Positions 11,762 through 22,436 of a stretch of 64,000 nt of DNA are shown one piece after another. How positions within the stretch are numbered: position 1 is the stretch's first letter; each line of letters opens with the position of its first letter. The stretch is from the NCBI RefSeq assembly GCF_002865645.1, contig NW_020194512.1, forward strand, positions 1,523,119-1,587,118, read 5' to 3'. Made by a program: the position numbers and the translations under genes. The notes beneath the pieces were generated by a model that saw only the letters and a program-made list of their open reading frames with translations, did no database searches and was not told the origin of the DNA. This stretch comes from Hyaloscypha bicolor E. Taxonomy: Eukaryota > Ascomycota > Leotiomycetes > Helotiales > Hyaloscyphaceae.

Positions 11762-11810
11762 GAAGGGTTCCTTGGTCAACCGGCCACCCTAGTCAACCGG
11801 CCACCCCAAA
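11762..11810 (+). repeat. Left terminal inverted repeat of the Fot1/pogo element
   Basis: Starts GAAGGGTTCCTTGGTCAACC and pairs with the right end at 14121-14169. It includes the internal GTCAACCGGCCAC duplication, a likely transposase binding arrangement. Confidence 0.9.
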
Positions 11811-11916
11811 TTCCCCATTTTTTGATCCTTATCAGCAACACCACCATTTTTATCCTTAATTGGGTGCATTCTTTCCGTGATTCGCATTTATCCACCTCTT
11901 GAGACATTGATCCACG

Positions 11917-13941
11917 ATGACGAAAGCTTCTAAGAAGCCTGCGGGGCGCAAAACAGTCAAAATCCACACCAAACCTCTTACACCTCACCAAGTACCCTCC
12001 ATATCAGATAACGAAGATACCCTCTCATTAGTAGACATTCCTACTTCGCAACGACTCGATAATGCATATTCCGAATAGGAGGATCCACAAAATACGAAAT
12101 CACAAAGACAATTGGCTCGGGAACACAAGATTGGCAAGTCTAGCTTGCAGGACAGAATTAAAGGGGCCAAATCGAAGGCTCAGGAGGCACAGGAGCGGCA
12201 GCGTCTTACGGTATTGGAAGAGCTAGCTTTGAAGGACTGGTACCAACAATTAGAAGCTTGGGGGTTCCCTGCGAGAATAGAATCTTTACGAAGAATGATG
12301 GTTAAAATATTATTCGCAAAGGAGGATAATAAACCACTTGGGCATAATTGGCAAGCTTACTTTTTGGAACGCCACCCTGAACTCAAATCGAAATTCGTCC
12401 CTCCCTTAAATAAAGAGCGTGCTACAGCTCAAGATCCTGCAGTATTTCAGCGATATTTCAACCTGTTTTCTACGCTAGTTACGATTTATAATATTGATCC
12501 TGCGGATATGTATAATATGGACGAGAAGGGATTTATACAAGGCGTTATTACAAAGGCCAAGGTTATCATTACTCGGGAGGAACACTTCAAGGGAAAGTCC
12601 TATTACATATAAGACGGAAATCGCGAATGGACATCTGTCATTGAGTATATATTAACTGATGGATATATAATGGTGCCTTGGATAATATTCAAAGGAGTAT
12701 AGTACAAGAAGGCCTGGCTTTAACGATTATTATTATACAACCCCCTTTCTCATATTACTATAATATATAATGGTTGGACAGATAATGCAATTGGGGTACA
12801 ATGGTTCAGAGATTGCTTTATTCCTGAGTCTTCAGCAAGACGTAAGGGAGAGTATATTCTCATACTTTTTAATGGATATGCTTCACATATAAGCAGTAAG
12901 GTTATACGCCTTTGCATTACTCATAAAATTATACTCCTTTGTTTACCACCTCATATAACACATCTTCTTTAACCTTTGGATATTGGCATTTTTGCTATAT
13001 TAGCATCTTTTTATAAAAGCCTTATTCGCGATACTTGCAAGTTTGGATATAATTACTCAGTTAATAAGTTAATATTTTTGGAGGTATATATCAAGGCACG
13101 AGATCGGGCTTTTTCTGTAATTAATATTCAAAAGGCTTGGGCAAAAGCAGGACTTGTTCCCTTCCTCCCTTTATTAATTATGAGCACTTTGCCTCCTCTT
13201 CCGGCTACTTCGCGTCTAATTATACCTCTCATAGTAGTACCAAAATCGGAGGCAGAAACCCCTTTTAATATCCTTGATATGAGAAGGATTTGCGAGCTCA
13301 ATAGGACTGGCCAAATCCAAGATCCTAAAGTAGTACTTGAGAAGATGTGCAAGGCAGCTGAAATTAATATGGCTTCACGTATTACTTTCGAAAATCATAA
13401 TACCGAATTTCAGGAGGCTGCAGTACGAAAGAAAGAGAGATCTAATCGAAAAGGGGGCAATCTGGCACCAGAGGAAGTACGAACTTATAATGGTTCTACC
13501 TTGGAAAATCGAGCCCTTTGGAGTCACGAGATGCAAGAGCAAGAGCTACTTGCTAGATTCATGAAATACCCTCTTATAATCTTCGATTTTAAGGTCAAGA
13601 AAGTACGAAAAAAGAAGGTTCCTTCGCATATATCAAAACCCTCATTATACGCCACTCCCGATTCCTTTGAGAACCTCACTCTTCTCTTCAATTCTCCTAT
13701 AAAGCCAGTATCGCCAATCAAGAAGGCCATTTCTCCAGTAAAGGCTACCAAAGCTGTAATTACTGCAGGAGTATCTCGGGGGAAAGCTACAAAGGTAGTA
13801 AAGAAAACATCAAAAGTAGTGATTTTGACGTATGGGAGGACAGAGGAGATAGCGAATAGAATCAAGGCGATTTGGGAGATCAAGAGCTCAAGTGGAAGGA
13901 TAATTAAGCCCACTGCAAAGCGTATTGTAAAGAAGAAGTAA
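11917..13941 (+). pseudogene. Fot1/pogo DDE transposase, inactivated by nonsense codons
   Basis: One continuous 675-codon frame from MTKASKKPAG to the stop at 13939-13941, interrupted only by nonsense codons at 12076 (TAG), 12610 (TAA), 12700 (TAG), 12721 (TAA) and 12970 (TAA). There is no frameshift. An N-terminal psq-type helix-turn-helix (QLAREHKIGKSSLQDRIKG) and a CENP-B-like domain are followed by the DDE core. The first acidic residue is present (DMYNMDEKGF), the second is replaced by Asn (LILFNGYASH) and the third survives (stop-PLDIG). The C-terminal tail is Lys-rich. All stops and the D-to-N change are explained by C-to-T or G-to-A transitions, the pattern left by RIP. The product, if any, would be non-catalytic. 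Confidence 0.9.
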
Positions 13942-14120
13942 AATTGATTTTCTATAAATTATGTAGTAATTTAATTAGAAAAGTTGACCAAAGAGCTTAC
14001 AAGTGATTCTTATAGCTTCTAATTATAGGCGAAGAGCTTCCATATCAATAGTATCAATTATATTACGAATTAAAGCCTAGATAAAAAAGATACTGCGATT
14101 ATGGCCAAAAAAGTCGATAT

Positions 14121-14169
14121 TTTGGTGTGGCCGGTTGACTAGGGTGGCCGGTTGACCAGGGAACCCTTC
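14121..14169 (-). repeat. Right terminal inverted repeat of the Fot1/pogo element
   Basis: The reverse complement starts GAAGGGTTCCCTGGTCAACC and matches the left TIR with about two mismatches. It is followed by the TA duplication. Confidence 0.9.
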
Positions 14170-14787
14170 TACCAAAAAAAAACAGTGCTCACCGAGCACT
14201 TCGATTCTGAGTGGTACACTGCTACTGGCCGCAAAACTGCCAACAAATAAAAGGCCACTGATGCCCATCCTTTCTTGATCTCTTTTTCCAACCCTCAGCA
14301 GCACAGGAAGCATACGTGGGAAGGTAATTTTACCTGCCGCATCGCCCGGCTTCTATTTGCAGCTGGCAATCCCAAGATCCGAGACCTGGTTTCTGCTTCT
14401 ACCCACACTCGCCTTCCTCTCCTCAACCTTTCTGCAGAGTGCAGAAGATCATGCCGCATGTAGGAACGTTCGGCTGGACTGCACCACTGATAGGCCGCAT
14501 CTTAGCCGCAATACCAGTACTCGCCAGGCAGACTCTGTACGATGGTGCAATGATCTCTAGATGAACGCCCGAGCTTTCGGAGTACTTTTCAGAAGCAAGG
14601 CTGCTTGATCAATCAAAAGGATCGAGATGATTGGCGAAACTTCGATGTCGTGATTCCAGTCATGTTTTCATTAGCTCAACTTAATGCACGCAACATCCTC
14701 TAATGAGCCAGCAAAGGAAGATTTTGAAACCCAAATCCAACCACGTACCCTAAAACGCCTTCCATCCCACCATCCCACCATCCCACA
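14170..14787. other. Spacer between the transposon and copy D
   Basis: About 620 bp with only short overlapping ORFs and no recognisable feature. A CATCCCAC triplet of short repeats sits just before copy D. Confidence 0.3.
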
Positions 14788-15172
14788 TCAAACGTTTCTC
14801 CCAAATCTCAACGCAACCTCATATCCAAACTGCGGCCTCGGACGAGGAAGAAATTCAATTTCCCCCGAATCAACTGTTGGAGCTAGTGGTTATTAGCTTC
14901 ACAATTCGTCTAAATGATGTACTTGGATTGAAAGTCGTGCGACTTACTTTGATGCGCACCGCACACGCCGCTGTCTCCCTTCTCGAGTGAGTTTCCACAT
15001 TGCCCAGGCAAGCAAGGTGCTAAGTACACCAGTCACAATTGTGAGAACTCCAATAATGAGGTTTACTTTTGTGTCTGTTGAAAGGCTACGAGGGAGAAGG
15101 ATGCGGAAACTTGAAAAATTAGAGATGTTATTTCAGAGAAAAGTGAAATGATGCAATTGGATTGTTACCCAT
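14788..15172 (-). pseudogene. Small single-span membrane protein family, copy D (frameshifted)
   Basis: All landmarks of the family are present: ATGG followed by a GTAACA donor (15172-15169); a second exon at about 15109-14948 coding LSTDTKVNLIIGV, then LTIVTGVLSTLLAWA and MWKLTREGRQRR; and a last exon (14882-14788) coding PTVDSGEIEFLPRPRPQFGY, then EVALRFGRNV and stop. Using the sister-copy splice sites, the membrane-span frame is entered one base short and left one base long. The spliced product would therefore stop after about 16 codons of exon 2. Two small indels in exon 2 are the simplest explanation. An unusual splice site could also rescue it, but I found none with GT-AG ends. Confidence 0.6.
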
Positions 15173-16708
15173 TTTGATCATTGGATGAATACGAAATGGC
15201 TGGATCAATCAAGTCGTGTTAGGTAGGGAGGTCGGTCACGTGTCCTCTCGGAAAAGCCAGGTGGCAACAACCACATAGTAGGTGCGTGATTAGAATGGCT
15301 GGTTGTGCCGGCTCGCCATGCCCATGGGACAGAACGCGGGCAGAAGTTGTTGGAATTGTGGGCATGGGTGGTGGGGGAGCTAGACTGGGGCCCGAAGCCT
15401 GGGGGCTGGGGCTGAAGCTCTGGTGGGAAGTAGCTTTTGTAGTTTGTACTTGAGTGGCGCGAGAGGGTCCAGTGTCCGGGGCAGGGCAGAGCTGCTGAGA
15501 TGAGTAGTGGATGTTGCTGATATGATAAAACTCGACGGGGCCCACGAGGGGCAATTGGGCAGCAGGCAAGCCGAGAGGCCGACCCCTCATCCCCACGATG
15601 GCTCGAATAGGTATGTCCGAGGGGGTAAACTGGCAGCTAGACGGGCCGCAAAGAGCAGCAGCAGCAGCAGATGGGACCATGGGAGATATGCCTCAGTGCC
15701 TGCTGCCGCTTTGCCAGTCCCGGCACCAGTGCCAGTGCCAGTGCCAGTGCTAGTGCCAGTGCAGTGCCAGTCCGCTGCACTCTGAATAGTCTGTGAGTTG
15801 CAAGTTGCTCGCAGCTCGCCGTCACCTTACCCGCACCAAGTGGGATAATAAAGGTTTGCAGGGATCCTTAGCTCTGGCCAGGGTTCTGACACTCGCATGC
15901 TCCAGCAGTGCACGTCTCTGGGAAGGGGCTACTAAGCGGAGAAAATTGCGTTTGGCGAGGGGTCGGGCACGCGGACTCGCGGCTCGCTGGGAAAGTTGAA
16001 TGCCTCAGGCAACCACAGAATACTCTACCTATGCCCTAGAGGCACACCTCACCGATTCTCCATCTTCCTCTAGTACCTTTTCTCGTTGACCAAAATTTCG
16101 GGGACTCGGGCTTAGCGTTCACAAAACTTGAACCGAAACCCAGAAACCCAAAAATCGCGAATCAACTTAGTTGAAATTCAGGGGGAGCCCTCGCTAAGCT
16201 CATCAACAAAGTCTGTCCCGGACATGAAGAGATGTTGGCTCAGCCCAGCCTCGCCAAAAGTGAAAGATATTACTACGCAATTATGTGTGGGATCTCGGCG
16301 TTGGTGGTTTCGGAGATATTGACGAGTTTTTAGTACTTTGACTGATCATTTTCTCGCCTCTCCAGGCGATTATACCTGGTCGCCAGTGTGTTGAGATTGA
16401 TGTTTGCAAGCGACGAAAAGAAATACTCTCTGAGTTTTCTGAATACTGTACGAGGAAGTTGAAGCAATTTGGTCATCCTCAAATTTATTTGGTTTTATTC
16501 GTTTTAATATGAGGTATGTGAGGTTTCGGCATGCCTGTCGTATCATAGGAGCCGCGGCCCGTATTGCAAGCTTGCACTTCTCAAACTTTGGGAAAGGTTG
16601 TTCTCTCGCGTTCTTTGAAATAAGATCTTTTCTGATTCACTAGGCGCTTACGTCCGTAGGAACATACTCCTCGGCTAGTATCCCGCCTGTCAAGTGTCCT
16701 CCTAGATC
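15173..16708. other. Spacer between copies D and E
   Basis: About 1.5 kb that starts GC-rich and becomes more balanced. It contains a (GTGCCA)n tract at 15726-15771 and a short CAG tract near 15655. No gene can be supported; the longest ORF (153 codons, minus, 15219-15680) is low-complexity and overlaps ORFs on the other strand. Confidence 0.4.
15726..15771. repeat. GTGCCA hexanucleotide tandem repeat
   Basis: About seven copies of CAGTGC/GTGCCA with one C-to-T change and one 4-base contraction. Either strand reads as a dipeptide repeat, which explains spurious ORFs here. Confidence 0.85.
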
Positions 16709-17153
16709 TCAAAGTAGCTTCAAAGTAACTTCATATCCCATTCTTCCCCTTGGCTCAGGGATGACTTGAAGAGGATTTGAGTCTACAGTTAGGCCTGTCA
16801 TACGTCAGTGTTGGTCAAATATATTCACTAGAAAAGAAGCACACGCAAAATAAAAGATGTGCTTGAAACGTTGTATCGAGCGGACCTACTCTCATGCCCG
16901 CGCCGCCGTCTTCTGTCTCCAGTAAGCCTCCACATCGCCCATGCAAATAGCGTACTCAACGCCCCAGTTACTATTGTAAAGATCCCGATGATGAGATTGA
17001 TCTTCGTATCAGTCGACAGGCTCCTTGAGGGGATGTCCTCTACTGAAGGCGAGGTTGTGGGCAAAGGCCCGGACAAGGCTGCTAGCCCAGTGGGTCAGCA
17101 AGGCTGTGGCTTATGTACAGTACCTGATGATGATACGTGCGTGGCTTACCCAT
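16709..17153 (-). CDS. Small single-span membrane protein, repeated family copy E
   Basis: Model: 17153-17150 (ATGG), 17078-16890, 16794-16709; 279 nt, 92 residues. Introns are GTAAGC...TAGCAG and GTAGGT...GACAG, both phase 1 as in the other copies. The N-terminus is MALSGPLPTTSPSVEDIPSR. The span LIIGIFTIVTGALSTLFAWA is followed by MWRLTGDRRRRRGHE. The C-terminal exon reads SLTVDSNPLQVIPEPRGRMG, then YEVTLKLL and stop, so the usual RFG ending is lost and the tail is about five residues shorter. It has the same TATA-like block about 100 bp upstream as copies A and C. Function unknown. Confidence 0.65.
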
Positions 17154-19474
17154 CTCAGAAGTTGCTTCGATCTTTCAATTGAAGCAATGGTAGGAAGAAC
17201 TATATTACGAGTGAGAGAATGTCTAAAAGTCCATAGATGTGGAGGCACTTGCTGTTCTTATACCTTACGCAGTAGTTCGTCTGCTCAACCCATTTCCTAG
17301 AGCAACGCCAACAACATTAAGCAAAAGGAAAATGATGGAGCGGTGGGCCGACTAGGAGGCGGAACCCCCGTGGGATGTCGCATACACCATAGTACAACTC
17401 TGATAGGGCAAGCCTTTAAAGCGGCCCGGCTCTCGTATGCAGAAGCCCAGGTCCAAGCAGTCGCGCCTGGATGAGCTGCGCGTGCGCCCCGCCTGAGCGC
17501 CGCACCATTTGAGTTGGGATTGGGGCAGAGAACTATTATTGTCCGCCGATACCACTGCTGGGTATTTTGCATCTCAAAATCCTCAAAATCCTCCAAATCG
17601 AGCAAATCCCCTGGTTACGGACTTTTGATGGGATTCTTCTTGTTCAAGGGACTACCTTTACTACACGGTTCCCTTGCAAATTTCTGCAGGACAAACTGCA
17701 AATCCATCGCATTGTCGACTCATCCTTGGGCTTCACTCATTTCATACCCCCGCCCACAATTTGGGCCGCGGAAGACAGGTTTCGTACCGCACGGATCAGC
17801 TAGCGCAGCCAGCTTGAAGCACCCCTTGCCCGTCTCCTCCTACCCCAACCCCAACTCAAGCTCAAGCCCCAGGGCTCAAAAAAGCCCAAGCGAGTCGACT
17901 CACCACTAGTCCACCTCCCTCCCATTCCCGGCCACTCACCTCTGTTCTTCCTTTTCCTCCATCAACATTTATAGAGCCAATCACTGCGGCCATCAAATCA
18001 CCTTCGAGAACACGCAAAGAAAGGCCCATCGAATCGATAACGAACGAACGAACAACTGACCGACCACACCGCACCGAATCCGCGCCCCCCATACAAATTT
18101 ACTATGTAAAATACTTAGTAAAATCGCTCGGGCCCCAGCTCGCTTTCACGAACTCCCTATGGAAGAGAGGTAAACCATGCACTTCAACTTGCAGATACAT
18201 CAAATGACTCTCCGCCCAACGGAGCTGGACGTCACCCCTCCAAGAAAGTACTCTATGCAACACTCCAGCTGGGCTCACCAAAAGACGATGTCGTCGGAGC
18301 GACTGGCAGCCCCACGAACCGAGATTCCGGCCTTTGCTTCCACCCGCGGCCGCGTTGCTATTCTCTGTCCGTCGCGTTTGCTCTCTGTGGCGTCCAGAAC
18401 ATTCGGGTTGTGGCTGTGGCTGTGAAACTATCCCAGACCACACATAAACCACGATCGAGCCAGAGATAAATTGTCTGGAAACCAAAGATGGACCTTGTCT
18501 TAAGTAGACATTGAAGCGCTGATTGATATGACAATTTCCCCAATCCTCATTTAGCTCCAGTCTTGAATCTGGTTGCCATCACCTCCATATCCGCTCAGCG
18601 GAAACTCGCGTGTTCACATGTCCGTGCTATCGTACATGTGCAAGGGTTCTCGTAACTCGTAACAGAATCCTAGCGAGTGGCAATTACCTCGCCCGGTTGT
18701 AGTCTCGTGCATTCGGAGCTCTTGTAAACTTCTGGTCGTCGCCAAATTATTATGGATCCAATCGCGAGTGTTTTCAAATTTGTGAAATTCTGCGTGCACA
18801 GGGTTTTGGGGGACTAGGGTTCGATGTTGGTTCAGCTGAGGTGAGCTTGCCATCGCCCCGTTGTTATCTCGTGCATTTGGAGCTCCTGCAAGCTATGGCC
18901 ATCGCCGAATAACCAGACAGCTGGTGATACGCGTGCACGCTGTGGGGTGCCTGTCAACATATCGAGTTTGGCTTACACTATTCGCAACCAGATGTATCGC
19001 AGCAATGGCACAGATCGAGGACCCCGCCGATCTAACTTGCATCACTCCTGGCCGTTCCATTCGATGGATTCATGCCGATGACGGCATTTCCGTTGGGTGA
19101 TTCCGTCGATAGAAAGTAAGGTTCCAGGGTCTGACCCTTGTGTTGGAGGGGGACGGGAGAAAGATGTGGGAGGAAGGCTGGTGGTTGGTTGCGGTGTGTT
19201 GGCATGACTTTGTAGGACATGAAGATTAGATGGAGGGCAAGAGCAAGACCACAGTTGGGCTCGAGATGTGAAAGAGAAAGTTTGAACGGTATTGCTTTGG
19301 TCCTCCCCTTTTCCTTTCGGCTGAATATAGCAGATAACAGCTTTCAAATACGGAAACGCTTTCCAATGTTCCAGCCAGTCTTGCGAACGAGCCCTTTATT
19401 CTTCTTAGAAGTAGTTATATCTAGCTGGGGTGGGCTTCATCCCCGCGACCACTGTGTCAGCATGTTCCATCCCG
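17154..19474. other. 2.3-kb gene-poor spacer between copies E and F
   Basis: Contains the copy E promoter and, at about 18688-18752 and 18852-18915, two diverged direct copies of a 65-bp segment (both with TCTCGTGCATT.GGAGCTC). Simple-sequence patches (AATCCTC, CGAACGAAC) occur near 17.57 and 18.04 kb. I see no ORF with a domain, a codon pattern or a splice model I would defend. Confidence 0.4.
17249..17272 (-). promoter_or_regulatory. TATA-like conserved block upstream of copy E
   Basis: The minus strand reads CTGCGTAAGGTATAAGAACA, then GCAA, about 100 bp upstream of the ATG. It is closest to the block upstream of copy C and shares TAAGAACAGCAA with copy A. Confidence 0.45.
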
Positions 19475-19856
19475 TTAAACATTCCTCATAAATCTCAATG
19501 CAACTTCATACCCCAGCCTTGCCCTCGGTTCCGGGAGGTGTTGAAGTGGAGTTGAGTCTATTGTTGGGCCTACTAGTTGTCAGTTCTCATTGAAGGCCTA
19601 TGTGGTGGTACTATAAGTATCTTAAATGGGGCTTGGAGAGACTGACTTTGATAGCCATGTCGATGTCTGCGGCCTCGAGTGAGTTTCCACATTGCCCAGG
19701 CAAGCAATGTACTCAAGGCTCCAGTGACTATGGTGAACACTCCGATAATCAGGTTTATCTTTGTATCGATAGATAGCCTACTAGGCGTTGAAGCTGCTCA
19801 AGAAGGTTATGTCAGTCACGCTGAATCAACCGAAGTCAAATTATCGACTTACTCAT
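19475..19856 (-). CDS. Small single-span membrane protein, repeated family copy F
   Basis: Model: 19856-19853 (ATGA), 19793-19647, 19569-19475; 246 nt, 81 residues, the shortest copy. Introns GTAAGT...GAGCAG and GTCAGT...AGTAG are in the conserved phase 1. The N-terminus is MTSTPSRLSIDTKINL. The span LIIGVFTIVTGALSTLLAWA is followed by MWKLTRGRRHRHGYQ, and the final exon reads SPTIDSTPLQHLPEPRARLG, then YEVALRFMRNV and stop. The frame is intact. It is the last family member before the retroelement block. No known function. Confidence 0.7.
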
Positions 19857-22103
19857 TTTCTTGGAAGATGCAGCGTGTGACAGTGTATGACTTGGATAAG
19901 TAATCTTTACTTTGGGTGCTCTTCGCCCTTGGATTAATGGATCTTCATGGATGTCGGAGGAAGAAGTTGTGGAAACGAAATCCTTTTCAAGAATCTTTTG
20001 GGGGAGAATGCATGGTCTTTGTGGAATAAGAGAGTAGTTCGACCTGATTAGCAAGATGAAACGCGAGGCTCTACAAAAAATACCACATGAAGCGAGAGGA
20101 TTACAGGGGATATGCCGTGAAAATGTGTGGTGCCCCCTTCTGGTATGAGTTCATTTGTGGTCGCCCTCCCACGGAACGCAATCTTGAGGTCCTCGCTTCT
20201 CGATCGATGGTAATCCGATGCATTTTTGTCCACGAGATGATCTCTGGTGTTGCACAAAGCACAGGTCCAATCATGGCGGCACGCTTGCCCGACTGGCTTG
20301 CCAAACTTCCGAATCGTCTGCCTCTCGATCTTCACTGGACGCCATAACACAATAAAATCAACCCCCTTGCTTGTGGCTTATGGTACTTTTACGGCCATGG
20401 CCTTAAATATAGGGGAATCAAGTAGTTAATGATCGTAGAGACAGGGCAAATAGTGGACCGGAAGCACATATACCCTTGTAATCCCGTCACTTTATATCGC
20501 GATCTGCGTACAACTTGCCCAATCACATATAATGAAAAGAGATATGACCATCCCCTCGTCACTACCCACGTGATATGAGGGATTAACGAGGATATTCCCA
20601 CACAAGGCTGGGACGCCAGAGTGTTTCCAGGTTTTTTTGTTAGCGTCAGATTTGGAAGTCACGTAGTAGCCGGGCGTAGCTGATGTGCGGCTGACGGAAA
20701 ACACCTATACACAAGGCTAAGAGGCTACGGCAGTCTCGGAAGATTACCATTTCCCAAATCTTTTTTAAATCAGTTATTAATATCGACTTTGAAAGCCTCG
20801 CAGAAGCCGGGCGTAGCTGGTGATTGCTTGTGAGAAATCTCCACGCTGGATGGAATAGAGCGCGCAGCGGGGTCCATCTGGAGTGACTAAAATTGACGAT
20901 TTCTAATCAGATCTAACCTTAGAAAAGCATCTGCTTGATGTTTCAAGCATTTAAAAAGTTCGGAAGTGAAATTTTCCTTTGGTTCTCTTCGGGAGTGTTT
21001 ACTACCTACCCATATGGTTCAAACGTGCTCAAGGATTCCGCAATCTCGATTCACGTGAAAGCTAATTCGTGACTCCAACATCTGATACCCCACTAGATTG
21101 ATGAATGCTCTTCTGGTATTCAGCCGTAACGAAAATAAAGATAAGCGTTTTCGAGGACAGGGATGCCCCATTGTCGGAAGTCGGAAGTCGGATGTAAGAT
21201 TATTTCGAGTAACAGGGCTGAAGAACCCCTTGAGGCGATTCAAGGAATTCACCTGTTGCTGCGCCGCTACTGCGAAGTATAGGAAGCACACTACCCAAGA
21301 GAGTTCATTCTGCTGGAGTAGATCAAATTTTAGTAACAGGAAGGTGTTCAACTCTTAAAGTGTTGGGGGTGAGGTGGGCTCAGTGTTCGACATACTCATA
21401 CCTCTTTACCTCTTCAAGAAGTCATAAAAAGTTAAAATTGATGCATCTAATCATTGATCAGTTATTGACTGAGCTTTCGTTGTACCTGCTCCCTCCCCAA
21501 GCTCTCAGGGTCGGGTGATCCCGTCAAGTGTCTGTTATTTGCATACTTAGGACATGGGATCTGGCACAAAACGATCACAAAATTCTGAGCTGAAGCAGTA
21601 GATCTTTATGATTAGAATGTAATAATTTAAAACTTAATTGTATAGTGCGAGATCAATTTGAGGCGAAATTTCAATGTAATGTTTCGTTGCCAGAGAGTCG
21701 TTCCTGGGAGTGAGTTAGACTCTAAGATATGGGACTTTCTAATTAGCGACTGGGACTAAAGGGGAATTTCTGCTATATTAGAGACTTAGCGTCCCAAATA
21801 GAGCTGACTAGTTTGCACTCTTGCGAATTGTCCAATGCAGCTTCAGAACATTGAAACTTACTTCCCCCTTTTCTTCCGCTAAAATCTCGCTACCGTGAAC
21901 GGGCCCAGCTAGCCAGCCCCAGCCTAGCTCGCACCGAGGAAACCCTATTCTTTTCCCAACAAGAGAATGAACTTATTTTAAGCCCCGCATCATCGGTTTC
22001 CCTCGTATCTCCCTCCCACTTCAACCCTTGTCAAGGCCAAGAATCAGCAACAAATTCCCAGACGGCCACCTCTACCTGATATCCTTCACAAACAAAATTC
22101 AAA
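19857..22103. other. 2.2-kb spacer without a supported gene
   Basis: Two short related segments near 20650-20680 and 20795-20820 share GCCGGGCGTAGCTG. ORFs of up to about 110 codons occur on both strands but overlap each other and show no domain. The last 150 bp, pyrimidine-rich, resemble a fungal promoter/5' UTR for the small ORF that follows. Confidence 0.4.
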
Positions 22104-22436
22104 ATGCCGACCGATTCTTCTCAAATCGCTCCACTGCCGAAGAAGAATCATATCGTCGATATTTCAGAGCTCAATCAAGTTATGATCGACGATCCCCAAG
22201 CAGTCATGGACCACCTCATCTCCCTCCAAGGAGATTGACAAAAGACCAATGACATTCAAAAGAAGATGTGAAATCAAAATCATCTCGAGTCATCGAGCAA
22301 CGCACCAAGGAGAAAAGAAAGGAGAAAAGAAACTGCTGTGCCATTCCCAGGCATCAATGATGCCTTGTTTGCCCCTTTCATGATGCTTACCGCATCCACG
22401 TCATTCGTCATAACCTTCTCCAACATCGTATACTGA
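22104..22436 (+). pseudogene. Broken 111-codon small ORF of unknown function
   Basis: A good start context (AAAATGCC) follows a pyrimidine-rich leader. The frame opens MPTDSSQIAPLPKKNHIVDI and runs 44 codons to TGA at 22236. If that TGA and the next one (22269) are read through, the same frame continues to TGA at 22434 without other stops. Both internal TGA codons could be former TGG (Trp) changed by G-to-A, as in the neighbouring RIP-affected DNA. It could instead be an intact 44-residue peptide, or an exon of a gene I have not resolved. I recognise no domain. Confidence 0.3.

Larger units (their letters stand above)
11762..14169 (+). mobile_element. Fot1/pogo-type DNA transposon, 2408 bp, complete ends, dead transposase
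   Basis: The element is flanked by TA on both sides (11760-11761 and 14170-14171), the target duplication of Tc1/mariner elements. The terminal inverted repeats are about 49 bp, both beginning GAAGGGTTCC and differing at only two or so positions. Each TIR contains a direct repeat of GTCAACCGGCCAC around CCCTA. A single transposase gene fills the interior on the plus strand. The termini look recent relative to the decayed coding region. Confidence 0.93.

Noticed and set aside
15219..15680. 153-codon minus-strand ORF
   Set aside because: Low-complexity Pro/Ser/Ala composition over GC-rich repeat-bearing DNA, overlapped by open frames on the other strand; no domain, no leader.
18102..18485. 127-codon minus-strand ORF
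   Set aside because: No recognisable motif, repetitive QPQPQP start, no supporting splice or family context; likely chance.
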